Counted from the stretch's first letter, positions 42,649-51,699 are shown. The stretch is 64,000 nt of DNA from Pseudomonas baetica (GCF_019733355.1 NZ_JAIHLQ010000025.1:41559-105558), one strand, 5' to 3'. Made by a program: numbers and translations. The notes: generated by a model not told the origin, from the sequence alone.

Positions 42649-43134
42649 ATGGATGAAACCATCACCTATCGAACCGCAACTGCCGACGATGCGTTGACCC
42701 TGTGCGAGTTGGGCCAATTGCTTAACGCCGTGCACCACGCTGGGCGCCCCGACATATATGCGGCGGCCACCGACGATTTTTCCCGCGACCTGCCGCACTG
42801 GTCAGGGGTTTTCGAGAAACCGGATCATGCAGCCTTCATCGCCCATGTGGGTGATCAGGCCGCGGCGTTCATTACGGCCAATCTGTCGGCCAGCTCCGGG
42901 CCGCTGATGCAGCGACAGAATGTAGTCCGTATCGGCTCGGTGTGCGTAGCCGAGCCGTTTTCGGGCAAAGGGATTGGTCGTGCGCTGATGCAACTCGTCA
43001 AGGACTGGGCCGTTGAGCATGACGCTCAGGATTTGCGACTGACGGTTTGGCCGTTCAATGAGCGCGCTGCGCGTATGTACGCCGAGTTCGGATTCGAGCA
43101 ACGCGCCGTCGAGATGGGGATGCGGCTGGTATGA
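42649..43134 (+). CDS. GNAT family acetyltransferase
   Basis: 161 residues: YRTATADDALTLCELGQLLNAVHHAGRPDIY at the start, AAFITANLS, then the acetyl-CoA site VVRIGSVCVAEPFSGKGIGRALMQLVKDWA and the closing LRLTVWPFNERAARMYAEFGFEQRAVEMGMRL. AGGAGC lies before the ATG. Substrate unknown; the N-terminal pattern is shared with many cytosolic small-molecule acetyltransferases. Confidence 0.9.
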   Translation: MDETITYRTATADDALTLCELGQLLNAVHHAGRPDIYAAATDDFSRDLPHWSGVFEKPDHAAFIAHVGDQAAAFITANLSASSGPLMQRQNVVRIGSVCVAEPFSGKGIGRALMQLVKDWAVEHDAQDLRLTVWPFNERAARMYAEFGFEQRAVEMGMRLV

Positions 43135-43380
43135 GCAGGCAAGCCCGACTCATAATGATCGTCCTCGGCTTGCTGGTCGGCAAAAGCGTTGAGCATACTT
43201 GATGGCACCGCTGACATTGGGATGATCCAAACCGTCACCCTACCCGACTGCGTCGGCGACTAGCTAAACCGATCGGCCCGGCGGGCATCCGCTGGGCCGA
43301 TGTCATATGTGTCATGGAACGCAAACACCTGAATCGTAGGCAGACGACTGTCTTGCAGAACTAACAACCCGAGTAAAAAC

Positions 43381-43539
43381 ATGAATCGTCAGAAAAAACT
43401 GAAGCAGTTGTTCAAGGAAAAGGCCAAAAAGGCCAGCGCCAAATTAGCCCCGAAAAAGCCGAAATACATCAGTAAGGCTGACCGGGCGAAGCTGGAGACT
43501 GAAGCGGGTTCTGACTCGTTGATTTCCTCTGAGGGTTGA
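43381..43539 (+). CDS. DUF2986 family very small protein
   Basis: A 52-residue basic protein, MNRQKKLKQLFKEKAKKA then KLAPKKPKYISKADRAKLE, which is the DUF2986 pattern. Lysine makes up about a quarter of it, so RNA or ribosome association is conceivable but unproven. GAG lies eight bases before the ATG. Confidence 0.8.
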   Translation: MNRQKKLKQLFKEKAKKASAKLAPKKPKYISKADRAKLETEAGSDSLISSEG

Positions 43540-43607
43540 CCCAGGCTCCAGGTCCAAAGCACCTAGGGACACGAATCAGATTGACCCATTGAAACAAGCG
43601 ATCAGCT

Positions 43608-43862
43608 TTACGCATCAGGTGTGCTCGACTGAGTACCCTGCGCAAGCTCAATAGCTGCCTTGATGGCGGCCCGGGCTTGAGGGCTGTTCTTCCAGCAAGT
43701 CGATCCCGTTGCTGCCGATGCCTGAGCGACGATGTCACAAACATTGGCTTTGCTGAGCGCCGCCAGCGAGTCAATGCCCATCTGCTCAAGGCGAGCAATA
43801 ACGGTCGGCCCCACGCCCTTAAGGGCCAGCAAGGCATTATGTTCCGTCAGTGGAAATGGCAT
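43608..43862 (-). CDS. helix-hairpin-helix small protein
   Basis: 84 residues with a helix-hairpin-helix motif, NALLALKGVGPTVIARLEQMGIDSLAALSKANVCDIVAQ, which typically grips the DNA backbone. A Cys/Trp segment (GSTCWKNSPQARAAIKAAIELAQ) follows. The ATG at 43862 has GGAG eight bases before it, better than the longer frame to 43922. Convergent to the DUF2986 gene. A small DNA-binding accessory protein is likely. Confidence 0.8.
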   Translation of the reverse strand: MPFPLTEHNALLALKGVGPTVIARLEQMGIDSLAALSKANVCDIVAQASAATGSTCWKNSPQARAAIKAAIELAQGTQSSTPDA

Positions 43863-43977
43863 CCGTAAACTCCTTTTATCGGCCAATGAGGCAAGCGGAG
43901 TTTGCCCGACGAGAGATGGCACCTCAATAGATGGGCGCCATCATCACAGCGTTTAGCGACCCATCGATACCCTGTGT

Positions 43978-44694
43978 TCAGCCAGCTTTACCCGTCAACC
44001 ACGCTCCCCAGAACAGACTGCTGAAAAACCGCGTAGCCTCGCCAAACCCGGTCTCATGCAGCAGTGCCTGAACCGCCGCCTCGGAATGCGGCGGGTCTGC
44101 CCCCTGAAGAATCTTGCCAAGCTTGGCCCTCACCTCCTCCGCGCTGGCACCCTGCTGCCGCCAACGCTGCTCCCATGCCGCCAGTAATAGAGGTTGGCTG
44201 GCGTAGGCGTAATAGTTGCCCGCCACGATCAGTGGCGCGCCCGGTTTCAAGCGAGCTTCAATTGATCGCAGGATTGCTCTCTTTGGCTCATCGCCCTTCA
44301 GATGATGAAGCACGCCAATCAACGTCGCCGCGTCGAACAACTGATCGGCCGGCAAGTCATCGACATGCCCGAGATGCACTTGCGTTCTGTGCAGCAAATC
44401 GTTGGCCTGCAAATGCTGCATCGCGGCTTCGAGCATTGGTTCGGAAGGATCAACCGCCATGAAACGCCAGTGCGGCTCCAGCGCAGCCATCGCAATGATT
44501 TCCTGCGCCGTACCGCCAGCGCCTACGACCAATACGTTTGCCGCGTGTGAATGACCAAGACTCGCTGCCAACATGCATGCCGCCAAATCGTGGCAGGCGT
44601 CGTAGCCGGCCAGCGCGATTCGACTTTGCTTGGCGTATTCGTTGGCGCGAGAGGTGTCGAATTTCTCGGTGGGGGTGGGAGCTGATGGGTTCAA
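43978..44694 (-). CDS. SAM-dependent class I methyltransferase
   Basis: 238 residues. Motif I is ANVLVVGAGGTAQEIIAMA, followed by WRFMAVDPSEPMLEAAMQHL (motif II), DLPADQLFDAATLIGVLHHLKGDEPKRAILRSIEARLKPGAPLIVAGNYY (post-II and III). The start is TTG 44694 with GGAG nine bases upstream. It should methylate a small molecule; the substrate is unknown. It stands upstream of a LysR remnant, divergent. Confidence 0.88.
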   Translation of the reverse strand: MNPSAPTPTEKFDTSRANEYAKQSRIALAGYDACHDLAACMLAASLGHSHAANVLVVGAGGTAQEIIAMAALEPHWRFMAVDPSEPMLEAAMQHLQANDLLHRTQVHLGHVDDLPADQLFDAATLIGVLHHLKGDEPKRAILRSIEARLKPGAPLIVAGNYYAYASQPLLLAAWEQRWRQQGASAEEVRAKLGKILQGADPPHSEAAVQALLHETGFGEATRFFSSLFWGAWLTGKAG

Positions 44695-44773
44695 CGGACG
44701 ATTCTCCTTGTCTTTGGGGCAAGGTACGCCTTGAACCCGACTAAGAAAAATTCGTTAATTTTATGTGCTGCAT

Positions 44774-45065
44774 TCCTGTCGGGAATGCAGATTGGGTGCA
44801 GCTACCGGAGAACCTGCGCGTAAACGGACAGCTCACGTTCAATACGTCGGTCCACATCGTAGAGGCAGCATTGGCGGGACTTGGCATTGCCTACCTGCCC
44901 GAGGAGGAATTTGAGCCCCATCTTCAGGAAGGCCGACTCATGCGCGTCCTGGAAGACTGGTGCACCCCTTTCGCGGGCTACTATTTGTATTACCCCAGCC
45001 GACGCCGGCCCTCCCCGGCATTTGCGCTGGTTTCCAATGCACTGCGCGAGACGTTTAACGGTTGA
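44774..45065 (+). pseudogene. remnant of a LysR regulator (C-terminal half)
   Basis: The frame encodes LPENLRVNGQLTFNTSVHIVEAALAGLGIAYLPEEEFEPHLQEGRLMRVLEDWCTPFAGYYLYYPSRRRPSPAFALVSNALRETF, an unmistakable LysR effector-domain end (GIAYLPEEEFEPHLQEGRL, GYYLYYPSRR). The DNA-binding domain and first effector half are missing and no start codon with a ribosome site precedes. It is a deletion product, possibly of a regulator once divergent from the methyltransferase gene. Confidence 0.75.
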
Positions 45066-45375
45066 AAATTGCACAATCGCGTGAAAAATTCGCAGCCGTT
45101 CAATATCGAGCGCTTCACTCATGGCTTACAAATCCTGCATGCAGGCTGGTAGCCGGTGGCACTGGCGTCAAATGGGGTGCCGCCGACCTGTGGGTTTACA
45201 GCTTGCCACTGCTGGCGGTTCTCTCATTGGCAGGAAGCGGACAGCCGGATGGCTTGCAAACACCCTCCTAGAGCCTTCGTACCTTCGCGCCAGTTTGGAA
45301 TGCCGTTTCGATAGAGCGTCGGCTGTCTGCTTTAGGGTGTACTATCAGAATCTATTCATCAGATATCAGTTATCC
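45066..45375. other. 310-base gap before the KaiC operon
   Basis: No gene is supported. The stretch holds short palindromic pieces but nothing repeated elsewhere in the window that I can see. The operon promoter must lie here. Confidence 0.45.
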
Positions 45376-45807
45376 ATGTCCACGCTTAGCGAAGAGAGCC
45401 GTCAGATCGTAGCTTCTCTGACGCACCGCGTTGGTCCCAACGCTGACATTGCACAGATCGCCCATACGATCACATTGACCTTGCGGGATATGGACGCGGC
45501 CCTCACGCCCATCATCGGCCAGCAAGGGGTAATTGCGCTTTATCGCCGCAGCCTCCATCTGAGTATCTCCACCCATTCGTGTCTGGCCGGCACCTACGAC
45601 AGTGTGCAGACCATGGACCTGACAGCCCTCAAGGCCGTACTTGTCGAGCAAACGCAAGCCGATGCACTGTTTTTTGGTGAAGTGTTGCTGACGACCTTTC
45701 ACGCGCTGCTGACCACGTTGATCGGGCCTTCGCTCACCGCACGATTGCTTCGTGGCGTGTGGGAACCTTCTTTGAGCGACATCCCTTCGCAGGAAAATTC
45801 TCCATGA
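45376..45807 (+). CDS. unknown helical protein leading the KaiC operon
   Basis: 143 residues, all-helical in appearance (NADIAQIAHTITLTLRDMDAALTPIIGQQGVIALYRRSLHLSI, TALKAVLVEQTQADALFFGEVLLTTFHALLTTLIGPSLTARLL). No membrane span is clear and no KaiB-like thioredoxin fold is seen. Its stop overlaps the KaiC start (ATGA), so both are made together. The conserved-looking GVIALYRRSLHLS and the coupling suggest a partner of the ATPase. Function unknown. Confidence 0.72.
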   Translation: MSTLSEESRQIVASLTHRVGPNADIAQIAHTITLTLRDMDAALTPIIGQQGVIALYRRSLHLSISTHSCLAGTYDSVQTMDLTALKAVLVEQTQADALFFGEVLLTTFHALLTTLIGPSLTARLLRGVWEPSLSDIPSQENSP

Positions 45808-47264
45808 GCACCAAAGTGACTATCAACCGCCTGGCCACCGGTGTGCCAGGACTGGACGAGGTGCTGGGCGGAGGTTTGCCGGAGTTTTCGTTCAACCTGA
45901 TCGCCGGCCCGCCGGGATGCGGCAAGACCACGCTGGCGCACCAGATGATGTTTGCCTTGGCGACCCCCGAACGCCCGGCGCTGTTCTTTACGGTGCTCGG
46001 CGAACCGCCGCTGAAAATGCTGCGTTATCAGCAGCAATTCGATTTTTTTGACAACGAAGCGATTAACCACTCGATTCGTTACGTCAACCTGGCCGATGAC
46101 ACCCTGGCCGGCAATCTGGATGAAGTGCTGCGGCGCATCGTCAGCGAGGTGCAAACCCACTCCCCGGCGCTGGTGTTCGTCGACTCGTTTCGCTCCGTGG
46201 TGCTGGCCAGCCAGACTCAGGACAACCCGAACAACAACTTGCCGCAGTTCGTTCAGCAATTGGGCATGTTGATGACCACCTGGCAGGCGACGACCTTCCT
46301 GATCGGCGAATACTTCACCGAAACCGATACCAACCCGATTTTTACCGTAGCCGATGGGCTGATCTGGCTGCGCCAAAGCGTTCAGCGCAACTCCATGGTG
46401 CGCAAGATGGAAATCATGAAGATGCGCGGCCAACCGACATTGCCCGGGTTGCACACGTTTCGCATCGCAACGTCGGGGATCAAGGTCTTCGCACCTGCGG
46501 CACTCAACCCGGTTGAGGCGCCACTGGAGTTTCCGATCAAGCGCCTGAAAATGGGCGTTCCGGCGCTCGACGAGATGTTAGGTGGCGGCCTGCCCCGTGG
46601 CTACTCGTTGCTGGTCGCCGGGCCATCGGGCTCGGGCAAAAGCATTCTGGCCGGGACTTTCCTCGCTGAAGGCGCGCGTAATGGCGAAACCGGCGTGATC
46701 GCAGTGTTCGAACAACGGCCCAACCACTCCCAGAACGCCACTCTTGTGGACCTGATCCGCAATGGAAAAGTCGGCCTGGTGGACAGCCGCGCCCCGGACC
46801 TGTCCATCGACGAAATCGTGCACTTGTTGTTGAGTGAGATCAGTCGACTGAAGGCGTCCCGCGTGGTCATCGACTCGCTGTCGGGTTTCGAACTGGCACT
46901 CGCACCGACCTTCCGCGAGGACTTTCGCGAGTCGCTCTCGCGCATGGTCACTGCGCTGACCAGCGTCGGGGTCAGCGTGTTGCTGACTTCAGAACTGGAA
47001 GACCGCTACACCGACCTGCGTTTCAGCCCTTACGGCACGGCATTTCTCACCGACGCGATCATCGTCCAGCGCTACATTGAAGTTGAGAGTCGCTTGCTGC
47101 GCATCATGGCCGTGGTCAAGGTCAGGGCCAGTGCACACTCCGATGAACTGCGCCAGTATCAGATCGACGATAACGGCTTGCACATCGGCGCCAAGCTGCC
47201 AGATCAGGAAGGCCTGCTTGGAGGCCGGCCAACCCGTCAGCGTCTTGGCAAAGACGAGGGATGA
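45804..47264 (+). CDS. double-domain KaiC-like ATPase
   Basis: 486 residues in two RecA-like KaiC domains. Domain 1: RLATGVPGLDEVLGGGLPEFSFNLIAGPPGCGKTT (Walker A at 35-42), VFVDSFR. Domain 2: RLKMGVPALDEMLGGGLPRGYSLLVAGPSGSGKS (Walker A 273-280), VVIDSLSGFELAL. In cyanobacterial KaiC each domain has a catalytic EE pair; here the matching places read GE (66-67) and EQ (303-304). KaiC proteins outside cyanobacteria serve stress or signalling roles rather than a full clock, and no kaiA or kaiB is seen. It is flanked by a small unknown gene and a kinase gene in one operon. Confidence 0.92.
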   Translation: MSTKVTINRLATGVPGLDEVLGGGLPEFSFNLIAGPPGCGKTTLAHQMMFALATPERPALFFTVLGEPPLKMLRYQQQFDFFDNEAINHSIRYVNLADDTLAGNLDEVLRRIVSEVQTHSPALVFVDSFRSVVLASQTQDNPNNNLPQFVQQLGMLMTTWQATTFLIGEYFTETDTNPIFTVADGLIWLRQSVQRNSMVRKMEIMKMRGQPTLPGLHTFRIATSGIKVFAPAALNPVEAPLEFPIKRLKMGVPALDEMLGGGLPRGYSLLVAGPSGSGKSILAGTFLAEGARNGETGVIAVFEQRPNHSQNATLVDLIRNGKVGLVDSRAPDLSIDEIVHLLLSEISRLKASRVVIDSLSGFELALAPTFREDFRESLSRMVTALTSVGVSVLLTSELEDRYTDLRFSPYGTAFLTDAIIVQRYIEVESRLLRIMAVVKVRASAHSDELRQYQIDDNGLHIGAKLPDQEGLLGGRPTRQRLGKDEG

Positions 47265-47274
47265 GCGAACTATC

Positions 47275-48330
47275 ATGTACGAGGCCAACGGCAAGAACGA
47301 ACAAGCGTTGGGCACGGCGGCTCGCGAACTGTTCCTGCTCGGCCAGAAAACCGTCGAAGCACGAGCAGTGCTGGCGGCGCTGAACAAAGAATTGAGCGAA
47401 GCCAATACCCAGCGTGCCGATAGTCGGCAAATCGAGCAACTGATCGAGGCCAATCAACAATTGGTTCTGGCCATTCTTACGGCACAGTCGGATGCGGAAA
47501 AACCCCAGCACACCGCCGAAGAACAACAGCGCTATCTGGAAATGCGCGAAGCCAACGAACAGTTGGTGCTCGCCGTCCTCAGCGCGCAACACCTGCAAGC
47601 CTCGGCCGAACAAAGCTTGGCCCAGCAACGCAACACCCTCACGCTGGTGGCGCATGAACTGCGTAATCCGCTCACCCCCATCAGTATGATCGCCGGTCGA
47701 TTGGTGAGGGTGCCGAGTGAGGAGTTGCCGCGGATGCAGGCGCTGATCGAAGGTCAGGTGCAGCATATGTCTCGATTGGTAGAAGACTTGCTCGACGTCT
47801 CACGCGCTAGTACCGGGAAGTTTCGTCTTGATCGCTGCAGTGTCGATATGATTCAGACCATCCATGAGGCCATTGAAATCTGTCGCCCGGTCATGCTCGC
47901 TAACGAGTTGCATTTCAGCGCGCAGTTACCTGAATACGCGTTGATGGTCGATGGCGATCCGGCGCGGCTTTCTCAGATTCTCGGCAACCTGCTAGGCAAT
48001 GCTGCCAAGTACACACCAGCCGGTGGCAACGTCACACTCTCAGTCACGGCCGAAGATAATCTAATGCGACTTTGTATCTGCGATACAGGGATCGGCATTT
48101 GCGCCAAGTCACTGCCTTTTATCTTCGAACCCTTTGTTCAGGACGTTCACGCCATCGGGTTCAACGGGGCCGGTCTCGGTATCGGCTTGACGGTGGTACG
48201 GGAGTTAGTCGAAGTTCACGGTGGCACCGTAACGGCCTTTAGCAAAGGGGATGGAAAGGGGAGCAAGTTTGTAGTGACGCTACCGCTAGTGAACTGTCCA
48301 GCAGAACCCACCCTGAAAGCCCCCGTTTAA
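47275..48330 (+). CDS. orphan cytosolic histidine kinase of the KaiC operon
   Basis: 351 residues. A long N-terminal helix (about 25-125) holds a 14-residue near-repeat, EANQQLVLAILTAQ (58-71) and EANEQLVLAVLSAQ (92-105), suiting a coiled-coil sensor with no membrane span. The kinase core follows: AHELRNPLTPISM (His127), LGNLLGNAAKYTPAG, CDTGIGICAKSL, FEPFVQ and GAGLGIGLTVVREL. The gene starts ten bases after the KaiC stop; the ribosome site is weak, so coupling is probable. No response regulator gene adjoins. A KaiC-gated output kinase is a reasonable model, not shown. Confidence 0.9.
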   Translation: MYEANGKNEQALGTAARELFLLGQKTVEARAVLAALNKELSEANTQRADSRQIEQLIEANQQLVLAILTAQSDAEKPQHTAEEQQRYLEMREANEQLVLAVLSAQHLQASAEQSLAQQRNTLTLVAHELRNPLTPISMIAGRLVRVPSEELPRMQALIEGQVQHMSRLVEDLLDVSRASTGKFRLDRCSVDMIQTIHEAIEICRPVMLANELHFSAQLPEYALMVDGDPARLSQILGNLLGNAAKYTPAGGNVTLSVTAEDNLMRLCICDTGIGICAKSLPFIFEPFVQDVHAIGFNGAGLGIGLTVVRELVEVHGGTVTAFSKGDGKGSKFVVTLPLVNCPAEPTLKAPV

Positions 48331-48492
48331 CACTAACGGCGCCGATGCTAAAAAAGACTCTCCCCGTACGCCATCAAGGCTACAAAACCTAGCGCCGTAA
48401 CCTCCGACTACGCCAGGAACCGCCGGTTTGTGCACCTGGACAGCGGGTTCTATCGTTCGTCGCTCACTCAAAACAGTGTTCGAGTGTGTTAG

Positions 48493-49545
48493 CTAAGCCT
48501 CTGCAACCTCTACCCTGTTGCGTCCAGCTGACTTGCCTTCATAGAGCGCGCAATCGGCCCGTGCAATGGCGTCGCTGAGCGCCTCCTCAGCGCGGTATTG
48601 AGTGATGCCGATGGACAGAGTAATGCTGACCTTTTGGCCATTACTGTAAATCTCCAATGCCTGGACCGCCTTGCGTATGCGCTCCGCGCTATCAGTTGCA
48701 TGGCTAAAATCCGTGTCCGGCAATATGAAAAGAAACTCTTCGCCTCCCCAGCGGCCGATAAAATCTTGCTCACGCATTGAACATTTGAACAATTGGCTCA
48801 CTGCTTCGAGTACACGATCACCGGTATCGTGACCGTATAGATCATTGACCTGCTTGAAGTGATCTATATCCATCAACATCAAGGTGAGATTGCTAGGTCG
48901 TCTATGATGCCGTGCCAAAATTTTCTCGGTTAGCGCAATCATGTGACGACGGTTGAACAGGCCGGTTAATGAGTCCGTCGTTGCCATACGCCCAAGACTC
49001 TTGTGCGCACGGGTGACCGTGACCACATAGAACAGCGCAAGATAACTGAACATGCAGAACACGACTGTCAGGTTGAAAATATGCACACCCAACAGGGCAT
49101 TGGAGGAGATCGGTTGCAGAGGGCTTACGAACCACATCAGTACATCCAGGCTTACGTAGTAAACCCACAACCAACCGGCGTATATCCAGGCGCTACGGGC
49201 CCGCATGCTAACGAACAGGGCCGGAATAAACATCAGCAAGAAATAGTGAAAACCACTTCCCCAGCCAACTAGAACCGTCCCCAGCCCGGCGTGCACGAGC
49301 ACTTCAATGCGTATGAGCAGAACAGCCAAGCGATTTCGTCGCTGCTTGAACGCGCGATAGGCGTAGACATACATGGCCACGCTGACCACGTTTATCCAGG
49401 CCAAAATGGGAGAGCCAAGAATCAGAAAAATGAAAAAAAAGGCAACATCTACGCTGCCTGCCAACTGGCAGCAACGCATGGAAAGCTGCCAAAATTCTGG
49501 CCGAGCGTCGTGCCTGGGTGGGTTTTGCGAGTGTGTCCCTTGCAT
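48493..49545 (-). CDS. membrane-bound diguanylate cyclase (GGDEF)
   Basis: 350 residues: about five membrane helices in the first 175 residues (DVAFFFIFLILGSPILAWINVVSVAMYVYAYRAF, VHAGLGTVLVGWGSGFHYFLLMFIPALFVSM, and more), then a GGDEF domain starting DSLTGLFNRRHM. The active-site loop GGEEF lies at 267-271, and REQD at 258-261 five residues before it fits the product-inhibition RxxD site. It should make cyclic di-GMP at the membrane. The sensing part has no recognised ligand fold. It is convergent to the KaiC operon. Confidence 0.93.
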   Translation of the reverse strand: MQGTHSQNPPRHDARPEFWQLSMRCCQLAGSVDVAFFFIFLILGSPILAWINVVSVAMYVYAYRAFKQRRNRLAVLLIRIEVLVHAGLGTVLVGWGSGFHYFLLMFIPALFVSMRARSAWIYAGWLWVYYVSLDVLMWFVSPLQPISSNALLGVHIFNLTVVFCMFSYLALFYVVTVTRAHKSLGRMATTDSLTGLFNRRHMIALTEKILARHHRRPSNLTLMLMDIDHFKQVNDLYGHDTGDRVLEAVSQLFKCSMREQDFIGRWGGEEFLFILPDTDFSHATDSAERIRKAVQALEIYSNGQKVSITLSIGITQYRAEEALSDAIARADCALYEGKSAGRNRVEVAEA

Positions 49546-49850
49546 CGAACCGGCTACCTCAATGTCCGGGTATAAATCCGGTTTTCAGGTTGACTGCCTC
49601 AGAACAGCAAATGAGGCGTAAAAAGGCTTCGTGGGGCGTTGGACTGAAGGTACGAGGCTATGCATCAGCTGTCTAGTGGCTACTGGCCGCTTTATTAAAG
49701 AGGATGGTCATTCGGAGTTTCTTGAGCCTGAATCGCTCTTGGTTACGTACACAGGTGTAAACATCGGTATTTGTTTGATATCAGTCGTTCGTGTCCGGTA
49801 GCCCATCGGGACAAAAATGCCTCGAGCCTCTATCAACAGCAAGACCGATT
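49546..49850. other. 305-base gap between the two cyclase genes
   Basis: No open frame with a ribosome site and no strong hairpin. The promoter of the 350-aa cyclase gene should lie at its left end. Confidence 0.45.
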
Positions 49851-51353
49851 TTAAACGCCGACCACCCACTGATTACGCCCCAGCGCCTTGGCGTCATACA
49901 GCGCCTTATCTGCCACTTCGATCAAACCCTGCAAGTGATCCAGTTCCGGGCCATTAGCCATGGCGATCCCGATGCTCACACTCACGCGTCCAAACGGGCT
50001 GGCGCTGTGCGGGATGTTCTCCTGCGTCAAGCGGTCGAGAATGAGTTGCGCGACCACCGCAGCGCCCTCTACATCGGTGGTCGGCATAATGACGCCCACC
50101 TCCTCCCCACCATAACGTGCAGCGAGATCCGAGGGTCGTCTTACGCACTCCTCGATAATTCTGCCGACGCTCTGCAGGCACACATCGCCGGCGACATGGC
50201 CGAACGAATCGTTGAACAGTTTGAAGTAGTCGATATCAATCATCAGCAATGCCAACGTCGTGCGCTCACGCCGAGCGCGCCGTGCTTCCATGGCAAGGCT
50301 TTGATCAAAGCAGCGCCGATTTGCCAACCCGGTCAGGGCGTCCTTCATTGCGAGCAACTCAAGTTGCCGATTCGATGAGAGCAACTGCTGTTGAGTCTCG
50401 CGCAACTGGTCTTCGGCCTTGGTTCGCCGGCGGATATCCACGATCAAAAACCAACCGATCAGACCGGTAAGTCCCAGCAGCCCCGTCACCACCACCCCTG
50501 ACAGCAACGCCTCCGTTCGCCAGGCGGCGAGGGCTTCGTGTTTACCGAGCGCAATAGTCGTGATCAGGGGCAGCCGGTCACTTTTGCGGAAGGCGTAGAG
50601 CCGCTCCACACCGTCCAGACTGGAAGTAAACGAGGCAGTGCCGACTGAACGATCGACGAGATACTTGGCATAGATGGGCGACTTGGAAAAGTTGCGCCCC
50701 ATGTCCTGCTCGCGAAAGGGATAACGAACCAGCAACGTACCATCGGTATAGGACAAGCCGATGGCACCGTCCTGCCCCACATCGATCGTTCCAAACAACC
50801 GAAGGAAGTTTTCAATGCCCAAGGTGACCGCCACCACGCCGGCAAACGCTCCATGCGCATCATTGAAGCGCCGGCTGACGGTGATCACCCACTCTTGATT
50901 AGAGCGGCTCTGGATGGGCGGGCCGATGAAGGTTTCTGGGGATGGATCGTCGCGGTGATGAATGAAATAGGCCCGATCACGGCTGTTCGCCCCGAAGGGA
51001 ATCGGCCCATTGGAGGACATCAACCAGCGGCCCTGATTATCGTAGACCGTGATGCCACTGAGCTGTGGCATCAGGGGCTCCTGCCGGCTGATCAAGGCAC
51101 TGAGCCGTTCGATCTGTGCCGGGCCGCTGCCTTCCGTTTCCAGGCGCTCGACGAGCCCGAGCAAGAGCAACGAGCTTTGCCGGACAATGCCTTCGGAATA
51201 GGTGGCGAGCGCCTGGGTGAGGTTCAACCCATGTACGTCCACTTCTGCCAGTGCACGCTCTCGAGAAGCTAATACTTTCCAGACCGTCAGCGACGCCAGA
51301 GAACAGCCAATCACCAACAGTAAAAGCACCACCAGGTGGGTATCACGCTTCAC
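49851..51353 (-). CDS. dCache/PDC-type diguanylate cyclase
   Basis: 500 residues. A membrane helix (HLVVLLLLVIGCSLASLTVWKVL) leads to a periplasmic double PDC/Cache domain of about 250 residues (LSGITVYDNQGRWLMSSNGPIPFG, DRAYFIHHRDDPSPETFIGPPI, VGQDGAIGLSYTDGTLLVRYPFREQDMG), then a second helix near 285-305 (LLSGVVVTGLLGLTGLIGWFLIV), a linker coil and a GGDEF domain. GGEEV at 415-419 replaces the last F; RPSD at 406-409 fits the inhibitory site. It should sense a periplasmic small molecule and make cyclic di-GMP. Confidence 0.92.
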   Translation of the reverse strand: MKRDTHLVVLLLLVIGCSLASLTVWKVLASRERALAEVDVHGLNLTQALATYSEGIVRQSSLLLLGLVERLETEGSGPAQIERLSALISRQEPLMPQLSGITVYDNQGRWLMSSNGPIPFGANSRDRAYFIHHRDDPSPETFIGPPIQSRSNQEWVITVSRRFNDAHGAFAGVVAVTLGIENFLRLFGTIDVGQDGAIGLSYTDGTLLVRYPFREQDMGRNFSKSPIYAKYLVDRSVGTASFTSSLDGVERLYAFRKSDRLPLITTIALGKHEALAAWRTEALLSGVVVTGLLGLTGLIGWFLIVDIRRRTKAEDQLRETQQQLLSSNRQLELLAMKDALTGLANRRCFDQSLAMEARRARRERTTLALLMIDIDYFKLFNDSFGHVAGDVCLQSVGRIIEECVRRPSDLAARYGGEEVGVIMPTTDVEGAAVVAQLILDRLTQENIPHSASPFGRVSVSIGIAMANGPELDHLQGLIEVADKALYDAKALGRNQWVVGV

Positions 51354-51528
51354 GTCACTACCTTATGGAAAGTCCATTTTTTGCGTTCCAGCCACTATCG
51401 GCCATGGCGATGCCTGCCGCCGTTTGTCCTCGCGCTGGCAAGGATACAAGCAGCGTTAGCTCGCTGCAGCAACAGATTATGCGGGCGGTAAAAGTAAATC
51501 GCGGTATCGCGAACTGCTGGATCCTTAA

Positions 51529-51649
51529 TGGATGAGCTTACGTTCAAGACGTTGCCTCTACGACCGCCGATGCCCAGGCCCTGCGCACGGGCGTCGATGT
51601 AGAGCATGCGTAATCGGGCGGTGGTTGGGTCTTCGCGAACGATGAACAC
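51529..51649 (-). pseudogene. remnant of a GNAT (MarR-GNAT-type) gene
   Basis: The minus strand encodes MFIVREDPTTARLRMLYIDARAQGLGIGGR, which matches the middle of MarR-GNAT fusion acetyltransferases (usually REDPTTARLRLLYVEP-type, then the acetyl-CoA loop). After GIGGR the frame leaves the family. Only about 40 codons survive, so this is debris. Confidence 0.6.
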
Positions 51650-51699
51650 AGACCTGGATGATTTGGCCCGAGTCTGTGATATCGATCGGTTTCGCCTAT

